From Salinigranum rubrum (lineage in GTDB: Archaea; Halobacteriota; Halobacteria; Halobacteriales; Haloferacaceae): DNA of 64,000 bases. The translations under genes were made by a program, and so were the position numbers. The stretch spans positions 3,720,001-3,784,000 of the forward strand of contig NZ_CP026309.1 of the NCBI RefSeq assembly GCF_002906575.1, read 5' to 3'. Under the pieces are notes generated by a model. That model had not been told where the DNA came from. It saw only the letters and a program-made list of their open reading frames with translations, and searched no databases. This document shows, piece after piece, positions 23,955 to 33,141 of the stretch (position 1 is the first letter of the stretch; each line of letters begins with the position of its first letter).

Positions 23955-26345
23955 ATGGGCGTCGAGTCGAAAGACGCGGCGGAAGTCGACGCCGCGGACA
24001 TCCTCGGGTCGGCAATCGAGCGCCGCGAGGACCCCGCGCTCCTGACGGGCGACGCGGAGTACACCGACGACATCCAACTCCCGCGGATGTGCCACGTGGC
24101 CATCAAGCGGAGCCGACACGCCCACGCCGCCATCGAGGGAATCGACACGAGCGCCGCCGAGGAGATGGACGGCGTCGTCGACGTCTTCACCGCCGAGGAC
24201 CTCGACGTTCCCGGAAAGCTCCCCGTCGGGTGGCTCCTCGACACGCTGAAGCAGGTCGACCACCCGATTCTCGCCTCGGAGCGCGTCCGCTACCAAGGTG
24301 ACGCGCTCGCCGTCGTCGTCGCCGAGGAGCGGTATCTCGCCCACGACGCGGTGGGACGGATCGAAGTCGACTACGACATCCTCGACGCGGTGACCGACCC
24401 CGCCGACGCCCTCGCTGACGACGCGCCGGCCCTCCACGACGACGCCGCGGGTAACGTCGCGTTCGACTGGGAGATCGGAGACCGGGAAGCGACCGACGCC
24501 GCCTTCGAGGACGCCGACCACGTCGTCGGACTGGACCTGGAGAACCAGCTCCTCATCCCGAACGCGATGGAGCCGCGGGCGGCCGTCGCGGAGTACAACC
24601 CCTCCGAGAACGAGTTGGCGGTCCACATGACCACCCAGAACCCCCACCTCCACCGCCTGCTCATGTCGGGCGTCATCGACCACCCCGAGCACAAGCTTCG
24701 GGTGCGCGCGCCGGACGTCGGGGGCGGCTTCGGATCGAAGATCCACCACTACGCCGACGAGGCGCTCGTCGCCATCGCCGCCAAACGAGTCGAGCGGCCG
24801 GTCAAGTGGCAGGCGACCCGGACGGAGACGTACCTCACCGACGCGCAGGGCCGGGGTCACCAGACGCACGCCGAAATCGCCGTCGACGACGACGGCACCA
24901 TCCAGGGGCTCCGCGTGGACACGAAGGCGAACCTCGGGGCGTACCTCTCGACGTTCGCGCCGTCGGTCCCGACCTACCTCTACGGCACACTGCTGTCGGG
25001 ACAGTACGACATCCCGACCATCCACTGCGCCGTCGAGGGGGCGTTCACGAACGTCCCGCCCGTGGACGCCTACCGCGGCGCGGGTCGCCCGGAGGCGTCG
25101 TTCGTCGTCGAGCGGCTCGTCACCCTCGCCGCGAGGGAACTCGGGGAGGACCCCGCCGAGTTCAGGCGACAGAACTTCGTCCGGGAGTTCCCCCACGAGA
25201 CGCCCGTCGCCGTCGTCTACGACAGCGGCGATTACGAGAAACCCCTGGACAGGGCGCTGGAGATGCTCGACTACGAGGAGTTCCGCGAGCGCCAGGCCGA
25301 AGCCCGCGAAGAGGGTCGCTATCTGGGCGTCGGCTTCTCGGCGTACATCGAGGCCTGCGGCCTCGCCCCCTCCGAACTCGCGGGACAACTCGGTGCACAG
25401 GCCGGCCTCTGGGAGAGTTCGCTCGTCCGCTTCCACCCCTCGGGGACGGTGACGGCGTACGTCGGCACGTCCGGCCACGGCCAGGGCCACCAGACGACGT
25501 TCGCCCAGATCGTCGCCAACGAACTCGGCATCGACTACGACGACGTCGAGGTCGTCGAGGGCGACACGGACGAGATCCCGCAGGGGATGGGAACCTACGG
25601 CAGTCGGAGCGCCGCTGTCGGCGGGAGTGCCCTCGTCAAGAGCTCCGAGAAGCTCGTCGAGAAGTCCCGCGAGATCGCCGCCCACCAACTCGAAGTCGCG
25701 TCGGAGGACGTCGAGTTCGAGCGCGGCGAGTTCAGCGTGACGGGCGCGCCCGACCGCTCCATCCACATCCAGGCGGTCGCCCAGCAGTCGTACCTGGCGC
25801 ACGACCTCCCCGAGGGGATGGAGCCCGGGCTCGAAGCCACCTCCTTCTACGACCCGGAGAACTTCGTCTTCCCGTTCGGCGTCCACGCGGCCGTCGTCGA
25901 GGTCGACCCCGCGTCGGGCGAAATCGACTTCGAGAGGTACGTCGCGGTCGACGACGTCGGCAACCAGATCAACCCGAAGATCGTGGAAGGCCAGATTCAC
26001 GGCGGCGTCGCCCAGGGCGTCGGGCAGGCGCTCTACGAGGGCGCCGAGTACGAGTCGAACGGCCAGTTGCTCACGGGGTCGATGCAGGACTACACCGTCC
26101 CCAAGGCCGTCCAGATCCCGTCGATGGAGACCGACTCGACCGTCACGCCGAGCCCGGTGAACCCGCTCGGGGTGAAAGGCGTCGGGGAGGCGGGGACCAT
26201 CGCCGCGCCGCAGGCGGTCGTCAACGCCGTCTGTGACGCGCTGGAGCCGTTCGACGTGGACCACATCGACATGCCGCTGAAGGCGGAGACGGTGTGGCGC
26301 GCGACCAGTGAGACGACGGTGGCGACCGACGGGGGTGAGGAGTGA
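23955..26345 (+). CDS. Molybdenum hydroxylase large subunit (CoxL-like, form II signature)
   Basis: This 796-residue catalytic subunit of the xanthine oxidase family has an N-terminal a/b hammerhead (VTGDAEYTDD-like start in LLTGDAEYTDDIQLPRMCHV), then molybdopterin cytosine dinucleotide-binding segments GGGFGSK and QGMGTYGSRSAAVGGSAL, and the catalytic glutamate in GVGEAGT. The active-site loop reads AYRGAGR, the form II pattern, not AYxCSFR of form I CO dehydrogenase. CO oxidation therefore should not be assumed; aromatic, purine or aldehyde hydroxylation are equally open. Its stop overlaps the next gene's start by one base. No CoxD/E/F-type maturation genes follow. Confidence 0.92.
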   Translation: MGVESKDAAEVDAADILGSAIERREDPALLTGDAEYTDDIQLPRMCHVAIKRSRHAHAAIEGIDTSAAEEMDGVVDVFTAEDLDVPGKLPVGWLLDTLKQVDHPILASERVRYQGDALAVVVAEERYLAHDAVGRIEVDYDILDAVTDPADALADDAPALHDDAAGNVAFDWEIGDREATDAAFEDADHVVGLDLENQLLIPNAMEPRAAVAEYNPSENELAVHMTTQNPHLHRLLMSGVIDHPEHKLRVRAPDVGGGFGSKIHHYADEALVAIAAKRVERPVKWQATRTETYLTDAQGRGHQTHAEIAVDDDGTIQGLRVDTKANLGAYLSTFAPSVPTYLYGTLLSGQYDIPTIHCAVEGAFTNVPPVDAYRGAGRPEASFVVERLVTLAARELGEDPAEFRRQNFVREFPHETPVAVVYDSGDYEKPLDRALEMLDYEEFRERQAEAREEGRYLGVGFSAYIEACGLAPSELAGQLGAQAGLWESSLVRFHPSGTVTAYVGTSGHGQGHQTTFAQIVANELGIDYDDVEVVEGDTDEIPQGMGTYGSRSAAVGGSALVKSSEKLVEKSREIAAHQLEVASEDVEFERGEFSVTGAPDRSIHIQAVAQQSYLAHDLPEGMEPGLEATSFYDPENFVFPFGVHAAVVEVDPASGEIDFERYVAVDDVGNQINPKIVEGQIHGGVAQGVGQALYEGAEYESNGQLLTGSMQDYTVPKAVQIPSMETDSTVTPSPVNPLGVKGVGEAGTIAAPQAVVNAVCDALEPFDVDHIDMPLKAETVWRATSETTVATDGGEE

Positions 26346-27226
26346 TGTACCCCGACGAGTTCGAGTACCACCGCGCCTCGACGGTCGAGGAGGCGCTGGA
26401 CCTGCTCGACGAGTACCCCGCTGCCGAGATTCTCGCCGGCGGCCACAGCCTGCTCCCGACGATGAAGTCCGGCCTCGCCAGCCCGGACCACCTCGTCGAC
26501 ATCGGCCACATCGACTCGATGCGCGGCATCGACGCCGACGGCGACACCGTCTCGGTCGGCGCGCTCACGACGTACGCCGACGTCGCCGACTCCGACGTGG
26601 TACGGGAGCACGCGAGCATCGTCGCCGAGACGGTCCACGAAATCGGCGACGTTCAGGTCCGAAACAGGGGGACCGTCGGCGGCAACGTCGCCCACGCCGA
26701 CCCCGCCTCGGACCTCCCCGGTGCGATGCTCGCCGCCGACGCGACGATGGTCGCTCACGGACCCGACGGGTCCCGAACGATTCCCGTCGACGACTTCTTC
26801 CTGGGGATGTACGAGACCGCACTCGCGGAGGACGAACTGCTCACGGGCGTCGAACTCCCGTCGCAGCCGGACGTCGTCAGCGCCTACGCGAAGAAGCCGA
26901 GTCCGTCCTCGGGGTACGCGATGGTCGGCGTCGCCGTCGCGCTCTCTCACGACGGGGGCGTCGTCGGCGACGCTCGGGTCGGAGCGAACGGCGTCATCGA
27001 CCACGGCGTCCGTCTCGAACCGGTCGAGGAGGCGCTCGAAGGGGAGGAACTCGACGCCGACACCGTCGAGAACGCCGCACAGCGAGCGAGTGTCGACGAC
27101 GAATGGCTCCCGATGGAGGACCTCCAGGCGTCGGCGGAGTTCCGCGAACAGCTCCTCAGGGTGTACACCGAACGGGCGCTGACCGAGGTGGCCGAGCGAG
27201 CGGGGACGGTCGTCGTCTCGGCGTGA
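26345..27226 (+). CDS. Molybdenum hydroxylase FAD subunit (CoxM-like)
   Basis: This 293-residue FAD-binding subunit has the two flavin motifs AEILAGGHSLLPTMKSG near residue 30 and TVGGNVAHADPASDLPGAML near 110, and a C-terminal CO-dehydrogenase flavoprotein domain. It takes electrons from the [2Fe-2S] subunit and delivers them to a quinone or other acceptor. I chose the ATG at 26345, sharing its A with the last base of the large subunit's TGA; a GTG one codon earlier is equally readable. It ends the operon 95 nt before the convergent molbindin gene's stop. Confidence 0.92.
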   Translation: MYPDEFEYHRASTVEEALDLLDEYPAAEILAGGHSLLPTMKSGLASPDHLVDIGHIDSMRGIDADGDTVSVGALTTYADVADSDVVREHASIVAETVHEIGDVQVRNRGTVGGNVAHADPASDLPGAMLAADATMVAHGPDGSRTIPVDDFFLGMYETALAEDELLTGVELPSQPDVVSAYAKKPSPSSGYAMVGVAVALSHDGGVVGDARVGANGVIDHGVRLEPVEEALEGEELDADTVENAAQRASVDDEWLPMEDLQASAEFREQLLRVYTERALTEVAERAGTVVVSA

Positions 27227-27321
27227 GGACGAGACGGCGACGTCGCCGTGGCTGAACGGGAGGAGACGGAGTCCGACGCGGACGACGCGGACGGGGTGAC
27301 CCGCGGACGGATGCACCCCAC

Positions 27322-27558
27322 TTAGTGGGCGTCGATCATCACTTCGGTCGCCTTGACCACCGCGTCGACCTCGCTGCCGGCTTCGAGGCCCAGGCGGTCG
27401 GCGGACCCGCTCGTGATGATGGCCGTCACGGTCTGCCCGCCGTCGAGTTCGACGACGACTTCGGCCATCAACCCGCTCGTTTCGACGCGCTGGACGGTTC
27501 CGGACAGCCGGTTGCGAGCACTGAGACTCATGCCGGAGAGGAGGTCGCGCGCGGACAT
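27322..27558 (-). CDS. Molbindin (Mop/TOBE-domain molybdate-binding protein)
   Basis: This 78-residue protein is a single TOBE/Mop domain: MSLSARNRLSGTVQRVETSG is the typical start and VTAIITSGSADRLGLEAGSE is the ligand loop region. Molbindins assemble into hexamers that bind molybdate or tungstate and buffer or deliver the oxyanion. Placement beside a molybdenum hydroxylase operon (convergent) and in the same genome region as an AOR enzyme fits. Two starts are possible: 27558 (used) or 27531, the latter giving exactly the canonical domain. Confidence 0.87.
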   Translation of the reverse strand: MSARDLLSGMSLSARNRLSGTVQRVETSGLMAEVVVELDGGQTVTAIITSGSADRLGLEAGSEVDAVVKATEVMIDAH

Positions 27559-27617
27559 AACGGTACCCTGACACGCCGTGGAACGTCACGAGTGACAGGG
27601 TGACGGCTCGGTCGAGG

Positions 27618-28487
27618 TCAGTCGCGGGCGACGAGCCGACGAGACAGGTGCGTCCGGGCGCCGTACGTCGCGTAGACGGAGAGTCCGAACGACGCTACGA
27701 GCGGCAAGAGCGGGTAGAGGTACGGCGTGCCGAACCCCGCGAGGAGCCCCACCGCGTTCAGCGCGGCGAGGACGAGCGCGGCGAGGAGCGGGAGGGTGAG
27801 CCCGCTCAGCAACAGGACCGTGACGAACTCCGCCGCGCGTTCCCCGCGCTCGTCGGTGTCGACCAGGGCCACTCCCGCGGCCGCACCGAGGACGACGCTC
27901 ACCACGGTGCCGAGCGAGCCGTCGAGGGCGTACGTGTCGCGCGTCGCCGCGAGGTACTGCCCGTAGAGGACGAAACCAGCGAGACCGACCAGGAGCCCAC
28001 ACAGCGCGCCCTGGACGGCACCGAGCAGCCGGTTGCGCCGTCGGGCGTACCAGCCGGGGTCGACACGGTACGCGAGCGCGTACGCGCCCCCCAGCACGAG
28101 CACGGAGACGAGACTGGGGAGCGCGAAGTACGGGACGGTGAAGAGGCGGTCGCCGAGCGCCACGTCGAACGCGAGCGTCGGGACGATGGCGAGCGCCCAG
28201 CCAGCGAGGAGCGCGCCGACGAACACGACGCGTCGCCGATGGGCCGCGTGCGAAATCGAGCCGCGACCGCTCGTCATCCACCGGTAGCCGCCGTAGCCGC
28301 CGACGAGGAGGCCGAGCGGCGCGGCGAACTGAATCGAGGTCACCCACCCGGGAGCGAAGAACGCCTCGGTCGTCGCCCGGTAGTAGTTCCGGAGGAAGCG
28401 ACCGAGGCTGTCGAGCAGGAACGCCTGAACCAGTCCCCACTGGAGGGCGGCGACGAACGCGTGTCGGCGGGAGGGCGACGCGGTCAT
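27618..28487 (-). CDS. Polytopic membrane protein, haloarchaeal, function unknown
   Basis: This 289-residue protein has about seven to eight predicted helices, for example FAAPLGLLVGGYGGYRW, VVFVGALLAGWALAIVPTLA, LPSLVSVLVLGGAYALAY and LLSGLTLPLLAALVLAALNA. It shows no transport or enzyme motif that I recognise. A positively charged N terminus (MTASPSRRHAF) and C terminus (RTHLSRRLVARD) suggest both ends are cytoplasmic. It lies 37 nt downstream of mcm on the same strand and might share its transcript, but no functional link is evident. Confidence 0.65.
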   Translation of the reverse strand: MTASPSRRHAFVAALQWGLVQAFLLDSLGRFLRNYYRATTEAFFAPGWVTSIQFAAPLGLLVGGYGGYRWMTSGRGSISHAAHRRRVVFVGALLAGWALAIVPTLAFDVALGDRLFTVPYFALPSLVSVLVLGGAYALAYRVDPGWYARRRNRLLGAVQGALCGLLVGLAGFVLYGQYLAATRDTYALDGSLGTVVSVVLGAAAGVALVDTDERGERAAEFVTVLLLSGLTLPLLAALVLAALNAVGLLAGFGTPYLYPLLPLVASFGLSVYATYGARTHLSRRLVARD

Positions 28488-28524
28488 GCCACTTTCGTCA
28501 CCGCCGGTGGCTGTAAAGCCGTCG

Positions 28525-31500
28525 TCAGGTCGTCCGCAAGTGGTTCTGTTGCGGCTCGTACACCTCGCCCTTGCGACGGAGCTTCTCGATTTCGTCCTCG
28601 GCCTTCGAGCGGTCGAGACCGAGGTCGGTCTCTGCGCGGTCGAGCACCTCGTCGAGCGGCGCGCCCTCCTCGTACTCGCTTTCGAGTTCCGAGATGAGCC
28701 CCTTGAGGTTCTTGATGCGGTCGCGCTGGGTCTTCGACCTCCCGGTCTCGATGACGTCGGCGTCGAACTCCCCGGTCTCGGGGTCGACCCCGATGGCCTC
28801 CAGGCAGGAGCGGACGATGCGGATGACGCGCTCGGCGTCCTCGGCCTCGACGGTGTCGGAGAGGCGGACGCGGGCGGAGGCCTCGGCGAGGCGGACGAGC
28901 GCTTCGAGTTTCCGGGCCGTGACGGGGACCGGGGCGTCCTCGTCGGCGCCCTTCGCCCGGAGGTCGACGTAGAACTCGCGGATGGCCGCCCGTGCCTCGT
29001 CGGTCATCGTCGGGAAGCAGTTGCGCTTCGCGTGGGCGATGTACTTCCGCAGGAGTTCGGGGTCGATGACGGGTTCTACCTTCTCGGTGGCGGCGTCGAC
29101 CTCCTCCTGGGTGAAGTTCGAGTTCGTCATCCGCGTCCGCTGGGTGTTCAGTTCGCCCGCGTAGTTCGTCTGCAGGATGTGATCGGCGAGGTCGCCGTCC
29201 TTCTCGGGGTCGGGCTGGTCCGTGACCGTGAAGATGAGGTCGAACCGCGAGATGAGCGCGGGTTCGAGGTCGATCTGTTCGCCGATGGGTTCGTACTGGT
29301 CGAACCTGCCGTATTTCGGGTTGGCTGCGCCGAGCAACGAACATCTGGATTTCAGCGTGGCGTTGATGCCGGCCTTCGAGATGGAGATCGACTGCTGCTC
29401 CAGCGCTTCGTGCATCGCCGAGCGGTCCTCCGAGCGCATCTTGTCGAGTTCGTCCACCGCCGCGATGCCCTTGTCCGCGAGGACGAGCGCGCCCGCCTCC
29501 AGGGTCCACTGCTGGCCGTCGCCGAAGTCGTCTCTCACGGCCGCCGCCGTCAGCCCGGCCGCGCTGGAACCCTTCCCCGAGGTGTAGACGGAGCGTGGGG
29601 CGATGTGTCGGACGTACGAGAGCATCTGAGAGTTGTGCGAGACGATATTATTCGAGAGATACGTGTGTGTCTCCGCGACTTCGAGGTCGTACACCCACTT
29701 CTCGCTTGGAGCGATAGCGTCGATCGACTCGATTCGGTCCCACGCGAGGTCGTTCTCGGCGAGTGTTCGAAGTCGCTCGACGTGTTCTCCTGCGGCGAGC
29801 GCGTCCTCGATTCGTTCGAGCAGCCTGTCTCGAGCGGCTACGACGCGACCTCCATCCGGGACGACATCGTTGCGCTCGTAGTAGCTCACAGCGGTCTGTT
29901 CGACTCCCATCACTTCCGAAAGGGCCGCCTGTGAGACGTTCAGTTCGTCGCGAACCGCGCTGACGTCGCTCCAGTTTCCGGATTCGATTCGGAGTTTCGT
30001 CTCACGAAGCCACCGAAGTCGCTCTTCGAAGGCATCGACGACTGCCTGGAGAGAATTTCGACTCGGATTTCGGTCGCCTCGCTCGTAGTGCTGGTACGTC
30101 GAGCGGGAGAGGCCACACTGGGACTGTGAGAGGTGAAGCGTCTCTCGAATCGAACGTAATCGGTCACCGATGTTGGGGACGACATCAACGTTCGTGTTCG
30201 ACGGCCGTCCGTCGAACGAACGCGAGGCGAGGTTTTTTCGCTCGGTGACAAATCCGATGTGCTCCACGTACCGCTGGAAGTCCTCGCCACCGATTCGAAG
30301 GCGGTAGCTGCCGTTCTTCCGCGGTTGGAGGCTCGAAACGATACCGAACGAGAGGAGGAGTGACCTGACCCCTTCGAGGAGTTCACGGCTCATCGATGCG
30401 ACAGTGACCTCACGCTGTGTCGTGGACACGTGGCACTCGGAGTCGACGTACGCCCGAAGGAACTCGCGCTTCGTCCTGAGTGTCGCGCTTCGAATCGAAT
30501 CCGGAACGCGCTGGTCAACAGAGCGTTTGAGGATTGCCGGGTCGAGGTTTGCGAGGAAACTGGCGAGTTCGCCCGCGTTACATCGAACCCGCTTCGCAGA
30601 CGTACCCGCTCGTGGTCCTTCGACCGTGTACGAGAGGCCGAGCGAACCGAGCGCGTCAGCCACGTCTTCGAGTATCTCTTCGTCGTTGTTCGTGACTCTG
30701 ACGTCGCCAGTGTTGTCGTCTCGAAGGACGACGTGCCCTTCCGCGATGACGTATCCGACGAGCCGTGCGAGTGACGGAGTCCACGCGTCCGGGAGATCGA
30801 CGTGGACAGCGTTGTATGACCGGGAGCGGCGATAATCGACGTCAAGCGTATCGTTCCCCTTCACTGCGACCGTTCGAGGTGTCGCGATGAACTCGCCTTC
30901 GGTCAGCGTGTCAGCCGTTCGAGCGACAGGTGTACCGTCGGCTTGAGTGAAGAGTGGATGCGACGGCGTGACCTCGATCTCGTTTCCACTGGCCGTGCGT
31001 ATGCGGTACATCTCGTCCGGTGCTTCGCGTTTCCAGACCTTCGTCGCGCGTTGCTCGGTGAACGTCCCGTCCGGTCGCATCGATGGGACGGCGATGTCGA
31101 CCTCGTCCCAGACACCGTCGTCGACCGGTTTCGGGTCGTCGAGGTTCGACTCGACGAGTTCACGGATCGGACGCTCGGTTCCATCCGCGAGCGTTACACG
31201 AGTGTCCCCGCCGACACACTTCCCGGTCCCGGGGTCCCCGATCAAGAGCATGTGCAGGTCACCTCTGATACGAGAGCCGTCGGGGAGGTGTTTGGTGACG
31301 CCCGAGAAGAGCTGGAGGATCATCGAGAGCTTCTCCTGGTCGTAGCCGTAGATGGAGGGGGCGACGGAGGCGACCATCTCGTCGTAGATGTCGTCGTGGT
31401 TCGAGAGCTCGATGATCTCCGTCTTGTCCTCGTCGGTGATCTCCATGTCCTCGAACTCCTCGTCCTCGATGGTGATGGAGACGCCGTCCATGTAGAGGTC

Positions 31501-32220
31501 GAAGATGGGCGTCTTCTCGTTGTTCGAGGTCTGCTGTTCGATGTGGAGCACGCCGTTGAGCGTGACGTGGTCGCCCGCCGTCACCTTCCCGGTGATGTCG
31601 TCCTCGATGTTGATGTCGATGCTCTGTGGCGTCTCACCGCCTCTCAGGTCCTCGGGCGACTCCTGGATACGGATCTTCTGTGAGTCGACGAACTCCGACT
31701 GGTCGAAGTTCACCCGGAACGGCCCCTGTCGTTCACAGCCCTGACACTCGTGAGGCTCCTGGAAGCCGCTGTCCTGCTGGGGGATGTAGGTCATCGTCCC
31801 ACAGCGCTGGCACTCGAAGGCGGCTTCCGTTATCTTGGGGCGGACGTCCGTTGCCTTGCGGACGATACCCTGGACGGACACCAGCTTCCCGATGTGGTCG
31901 TCGTGGACCCGGATGTTCCGGATGTCGATCGACTCGGGGATGTTCTGGAGGCGGACGTGCGCCTGGCCGAGGCTCACGTCGACCGGGAGGTCGTAGAGGC
32001 GGAGGGCCTCCTCGGCGTACTTCTGCAGTTGGTCGGGCTTGGCGAGGTAGTCCTCGGCGAGGTCGGGGTCGAAGGTGTAGAGGTCGTCGTAGTCGACGTA
32101 CAGCGAGCGCTGCTCGTTGGGGTACCGCTGGGCGAGCCGACCGATCTCGTCGCGGTAGTAGTTGCGGTAGAACTGGATGAACCGCTCCGTGAGTTCCTGG
32201 TTCTGCGGGGCCTGCGCCAT
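28525..32220 (-). CDS. mcm: Replicative MCM DNA helicase precursor with intein
   Basis: The 1231-residue precursor would splice to a 702-residue MCM. The extein shows the N-terminal A domain, a zinc finger (Cys137, Cys140, Cys159, Cys162), the OB fold, and the AAA+ motor. In the motor, Walker A GDPGTGK is interrupted by the intein after its Lys and resumes with Ser-Gln-Met, Walker B is AAVDELDKM, and the arginine finger is in SRFDLIF. A C-terminal winged helix (LISELESEYEEGAPLDEVLD onward) closes the protein. MCM is the hexameric helicase that opens DNA at the archaeal fork with Cdc45/GAN and GINS. Because the insertion splits the ATP-binding loop, the protein is inactive until spliced. Confidence 0.95.
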   Translation of the reverse strand: MAQAPQNQELTERFIQFYRNYYRDEIGRLAQRYPNEQRSLYVDYDDLYTFDPDLAEDYLAKPDQLQKYAEEALRLYDLPVDVSLGQAHVRLQNIPESIDIRNIRVHDDHIGKLVSVQGIVRKATDVRPKITEAAFECQRCGTMTYIPQQDSGFQEPHECQGCERQGPFRVNFDQSEFVDSQKIRIQESPEDLRGGETPQSIDINIEDDITGKVTAGDHVTLNGVLHIEQQTSNNEKTPIFDLYMDGVSITIEDEEFEDMEITDEDKTEIIELSNHDDIYDEMVASVAPSIYGYDQEKLSMILQLFSGVTKHLPDGSRIRGDLHMLLIGDPGTGKCVGGDTRVTLADGTERPIRELVESNLDDPKPVDDGVWDEVDIAVPSMRPDGTFTEQRATKVWKREAPDEMYRIRTASGNEIEVTPSHPLFTQADGTPVARTADTLTEGEFIATPRTVAVKGNDTLDVDYRRSRSYNAVHVDLPDAWTPSLARLVGYVIAEGHVVLRDDNTGDVRVTNNDEEILEDVADALGSLGLSYTVEGPRAGTSAKRVRCNAGELASFLANLDPAILKRSVDQRVPDSIRSATLRTKREFLRAYVDSECHVSTTQREVTVASMSRELLEGVRSLLLSFGIVSSLQPRKNGSYRLRIGGEDFQRYVEHIGFVTERKNLASRSFDGRPSNTNVDVVPNIGDRLRSIRETLHLSQSQCGLSRSTYQHYERGDRNPSRNSLQAVVDAFEERLRWLRETKLRIESGNWSDVSAVRDELNVSQAALSEVMGVEQTAVSYYERNDVVPDGGRVVAARDRLLERIEDALAAGEHVERLRTLAENDLAWDRIESIDAIAPSEKWVYDLEVAETHTYLSNNIVSHNSQMLSYVRHIAPRSVYTSGKGSSAAGLTAAAVRDDFGDGQQWTLEAGALVLADKGIAAVDELDKMRSEDRSAMHEALEQQSISISKAGINATLKSRCSLLGAANPKYGRFDQYEPIGEQIDLEPALISRFDLIFTVTDQPDPEKDGDLADHILQTNYAGELNTQRTRMTNSNFTQEEVDAATEKVEPVIDPELLRKYIAHAKRNCFPTMTDEARAAIREFYVDLRAKGADEDAPVPVTARKLEALVRLAEASARVRLSDTVEAEDAERVIRIVRSCLEAIGVDPETGEFDADVIETGRSKTQRDRIKNLKGLISELESEYEEGAPLDEVLDRAETDLGLDRSKAEDEIEKLRRKGEVYEPQQNHLRTT
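29632..31218 (-). mobile_element. MCM intein (529 aa) with LAGLIDADG endonuclease and two XRE-type HTH segments
   Basis: The boundaries are Cys335 (after GDPGTGK) and His862-Asn863, followed by extein Ser864. Splicing blocks visible are A (CVGGDTRVTLADG), B (VTPSHPLF, with the TxxH motif), F (VYDLEVAETHTYL) and G (VSHN). Dodecapeptide endonuclease motifs are LARLVGYVIAEGH (484-496) and EFLRAYVDSECHV (586-598). After them come two Cro/CI-like helix-turn-helix units: about 685-738 (LRSIRETLHLSQSQCGLSRS, TYQHYERGDRNPS) and about 754-806 (VRDELNVSQAALSEVMGVEQ, TAVSYYERNDVVP). Base composition is less GC-rich than the extein, consistent with horizontal mobility by homing. Confidence 0.92.
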
Positions 32221-32323
32221 CGCACACTCATTGTTCGTACTCGGCTAAAGAGTCTTGGCTACCGGGCCGAAAGTGAACGAGTTCTCCCGGTAGCCGACGG
32301 GACGACCGCTGGACTTTTATTGT

Positions 32324-32344
32324 TATTGTGAGTAGTACACAATA
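32324..32344. promoter_or_regulatory. Palindromic operator site 1 (GATase promoter)
   Basis: TATTGTG-N7-CACAATA is a perfect 7-bp inverted repeat whose last base is the A of the ATG at 32344. It would overlap the transcription start of a leaderless mRNA. It is the best match to the sulfur-region operator family. Confidence 0.75.
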
Positions 32345-33072
32345 TGAACAAGACTAATGCGACAGCCCCGACCATCGTGCTGCTCGACGCGTCGGTGGGT
32401 GAGACGCCCGCCGAGCGGAATTTCAGGCGTGAACTCGACGCCGACGTCCGGGCGTACAAGGTGAGCGAGGGGGAGTTTCCACCCCGGGTCGACACGGGGT
32501 TCGGATTCGACGCCGTCGTCGTCTCCGGGTCGCAGACGTCGGTGTACGACGACGAACCGTGGATCGAGCGGACGGAGGCGTGGGTCCGCGAGGCAGTCGA
32601 CGCGGGGGTGCCGCTTCTCGGCGTCTGCTGGGGGCACCAACTGCTGGCGCAGGCGGTCGGGGGGGAGGTCGACCCGATGGGTGGGAGGGGCGAACTCGGG
32701 TACGAGACCGTCCGTCGAACGGACGAGGACGACCCGCTGTTCGACGGTATCGGCCCGTCGTTCGTCGCGTTCGAGACGCACACCGACGAAGTGACCGCGC
32801 TCCCGTCCGCGGCGACACCCCTCGCCGAGACCGACCGGGCGCTGCAGGGGTTCCGCGTCGAGAACGCGTGGGGCGTCCAGTTCCACCCGGAGTACGACCG
32901 CGACACCGCCCGGTGGGTCACCGAGCACAAGCGTGGCTGGCTCACGGACGAGACGGTCGACGGAGTCCTCGCCACCATCACTCCCGAGCGCCACGCGGAG
33001 ACAGCGCAGGCGACGCGGGTGTTCGACACCTTCCTCGCGTTCGCCCGGCGCCGACGCTCGCGTGTCGAGTGA
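32344..33072 (+). CDS. Class I glutamine amidotransferase domain protein
   Basis: This 242-residue protein is a single GATase1 domain with nucleophile Cys in GVCWGHQLLAQAVGG (near residue 99) and the His-Glu pair in VQFHPEYD (near 181). Such stand-alone domains resemble GMP-synthase-like amidotransferases and hydrolyse glutamine or gamma-glutamyl compounds; some relatives act on gamma-glutamyl adducts, including glutathione-like thiols. The operator family shared with the downstream thiol genes raises the possibility that it handles gamma-glutamylcysteine, the haloarchaeal thiol. That idea is inference from context only. It is divergent from mcm. Confidence 0.87.
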   Translation: MNKTNATAPTIVLLDASVGETPAERNFRRELDADVRAYKVSEGEFPPRVDTGFGFDAVVVSGSQTSVYDDEPWIERTEAWVREAVDAGVPLLGVCWGHQLLAQAVGGEVDPMGGRGELGYETVRRTDEDDPLFDGIGPSFVAFETHTDEVTALPSAATPLAETDRALQGFRVENAWGVQFHPEYDRDTARWVTEHKRGWLTDETVDGVLATITPERHAETAQATRVFDTFLAFARRRRSRVE

Positions 33073-33087
33073 GACCGCGGCAGATTA

Positions 33088-33108
33088 TAATGTGTGTTCT
33101 ACACACAA
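33088..33108. promoter_or_regulatory. Palindromic operator site 2 (thioredoxin promoter)
   Basis: TAATGTG-N7-CACACAA, with the inner core TGTGTGT-TCT-ACACACA forming a perfect palindrome, lies 34-54 nt before the thioredoxin ATG. It has the same 7-7-7 geometry as site 1. Confidence 0.7.
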
Positions 33109-33141
33109 CTGTTAAGACCACACACCGTCTACGACGTGTGC

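Noticed and set aside
23446-27226. Calling the molybdenum hydroxylase a CO dehydrogenase
   Set aside because: The AYRGAGR loop is the form II type shared with many non-CO enzymes, and the maturation genes of proven CO dehydrogenases are missing.
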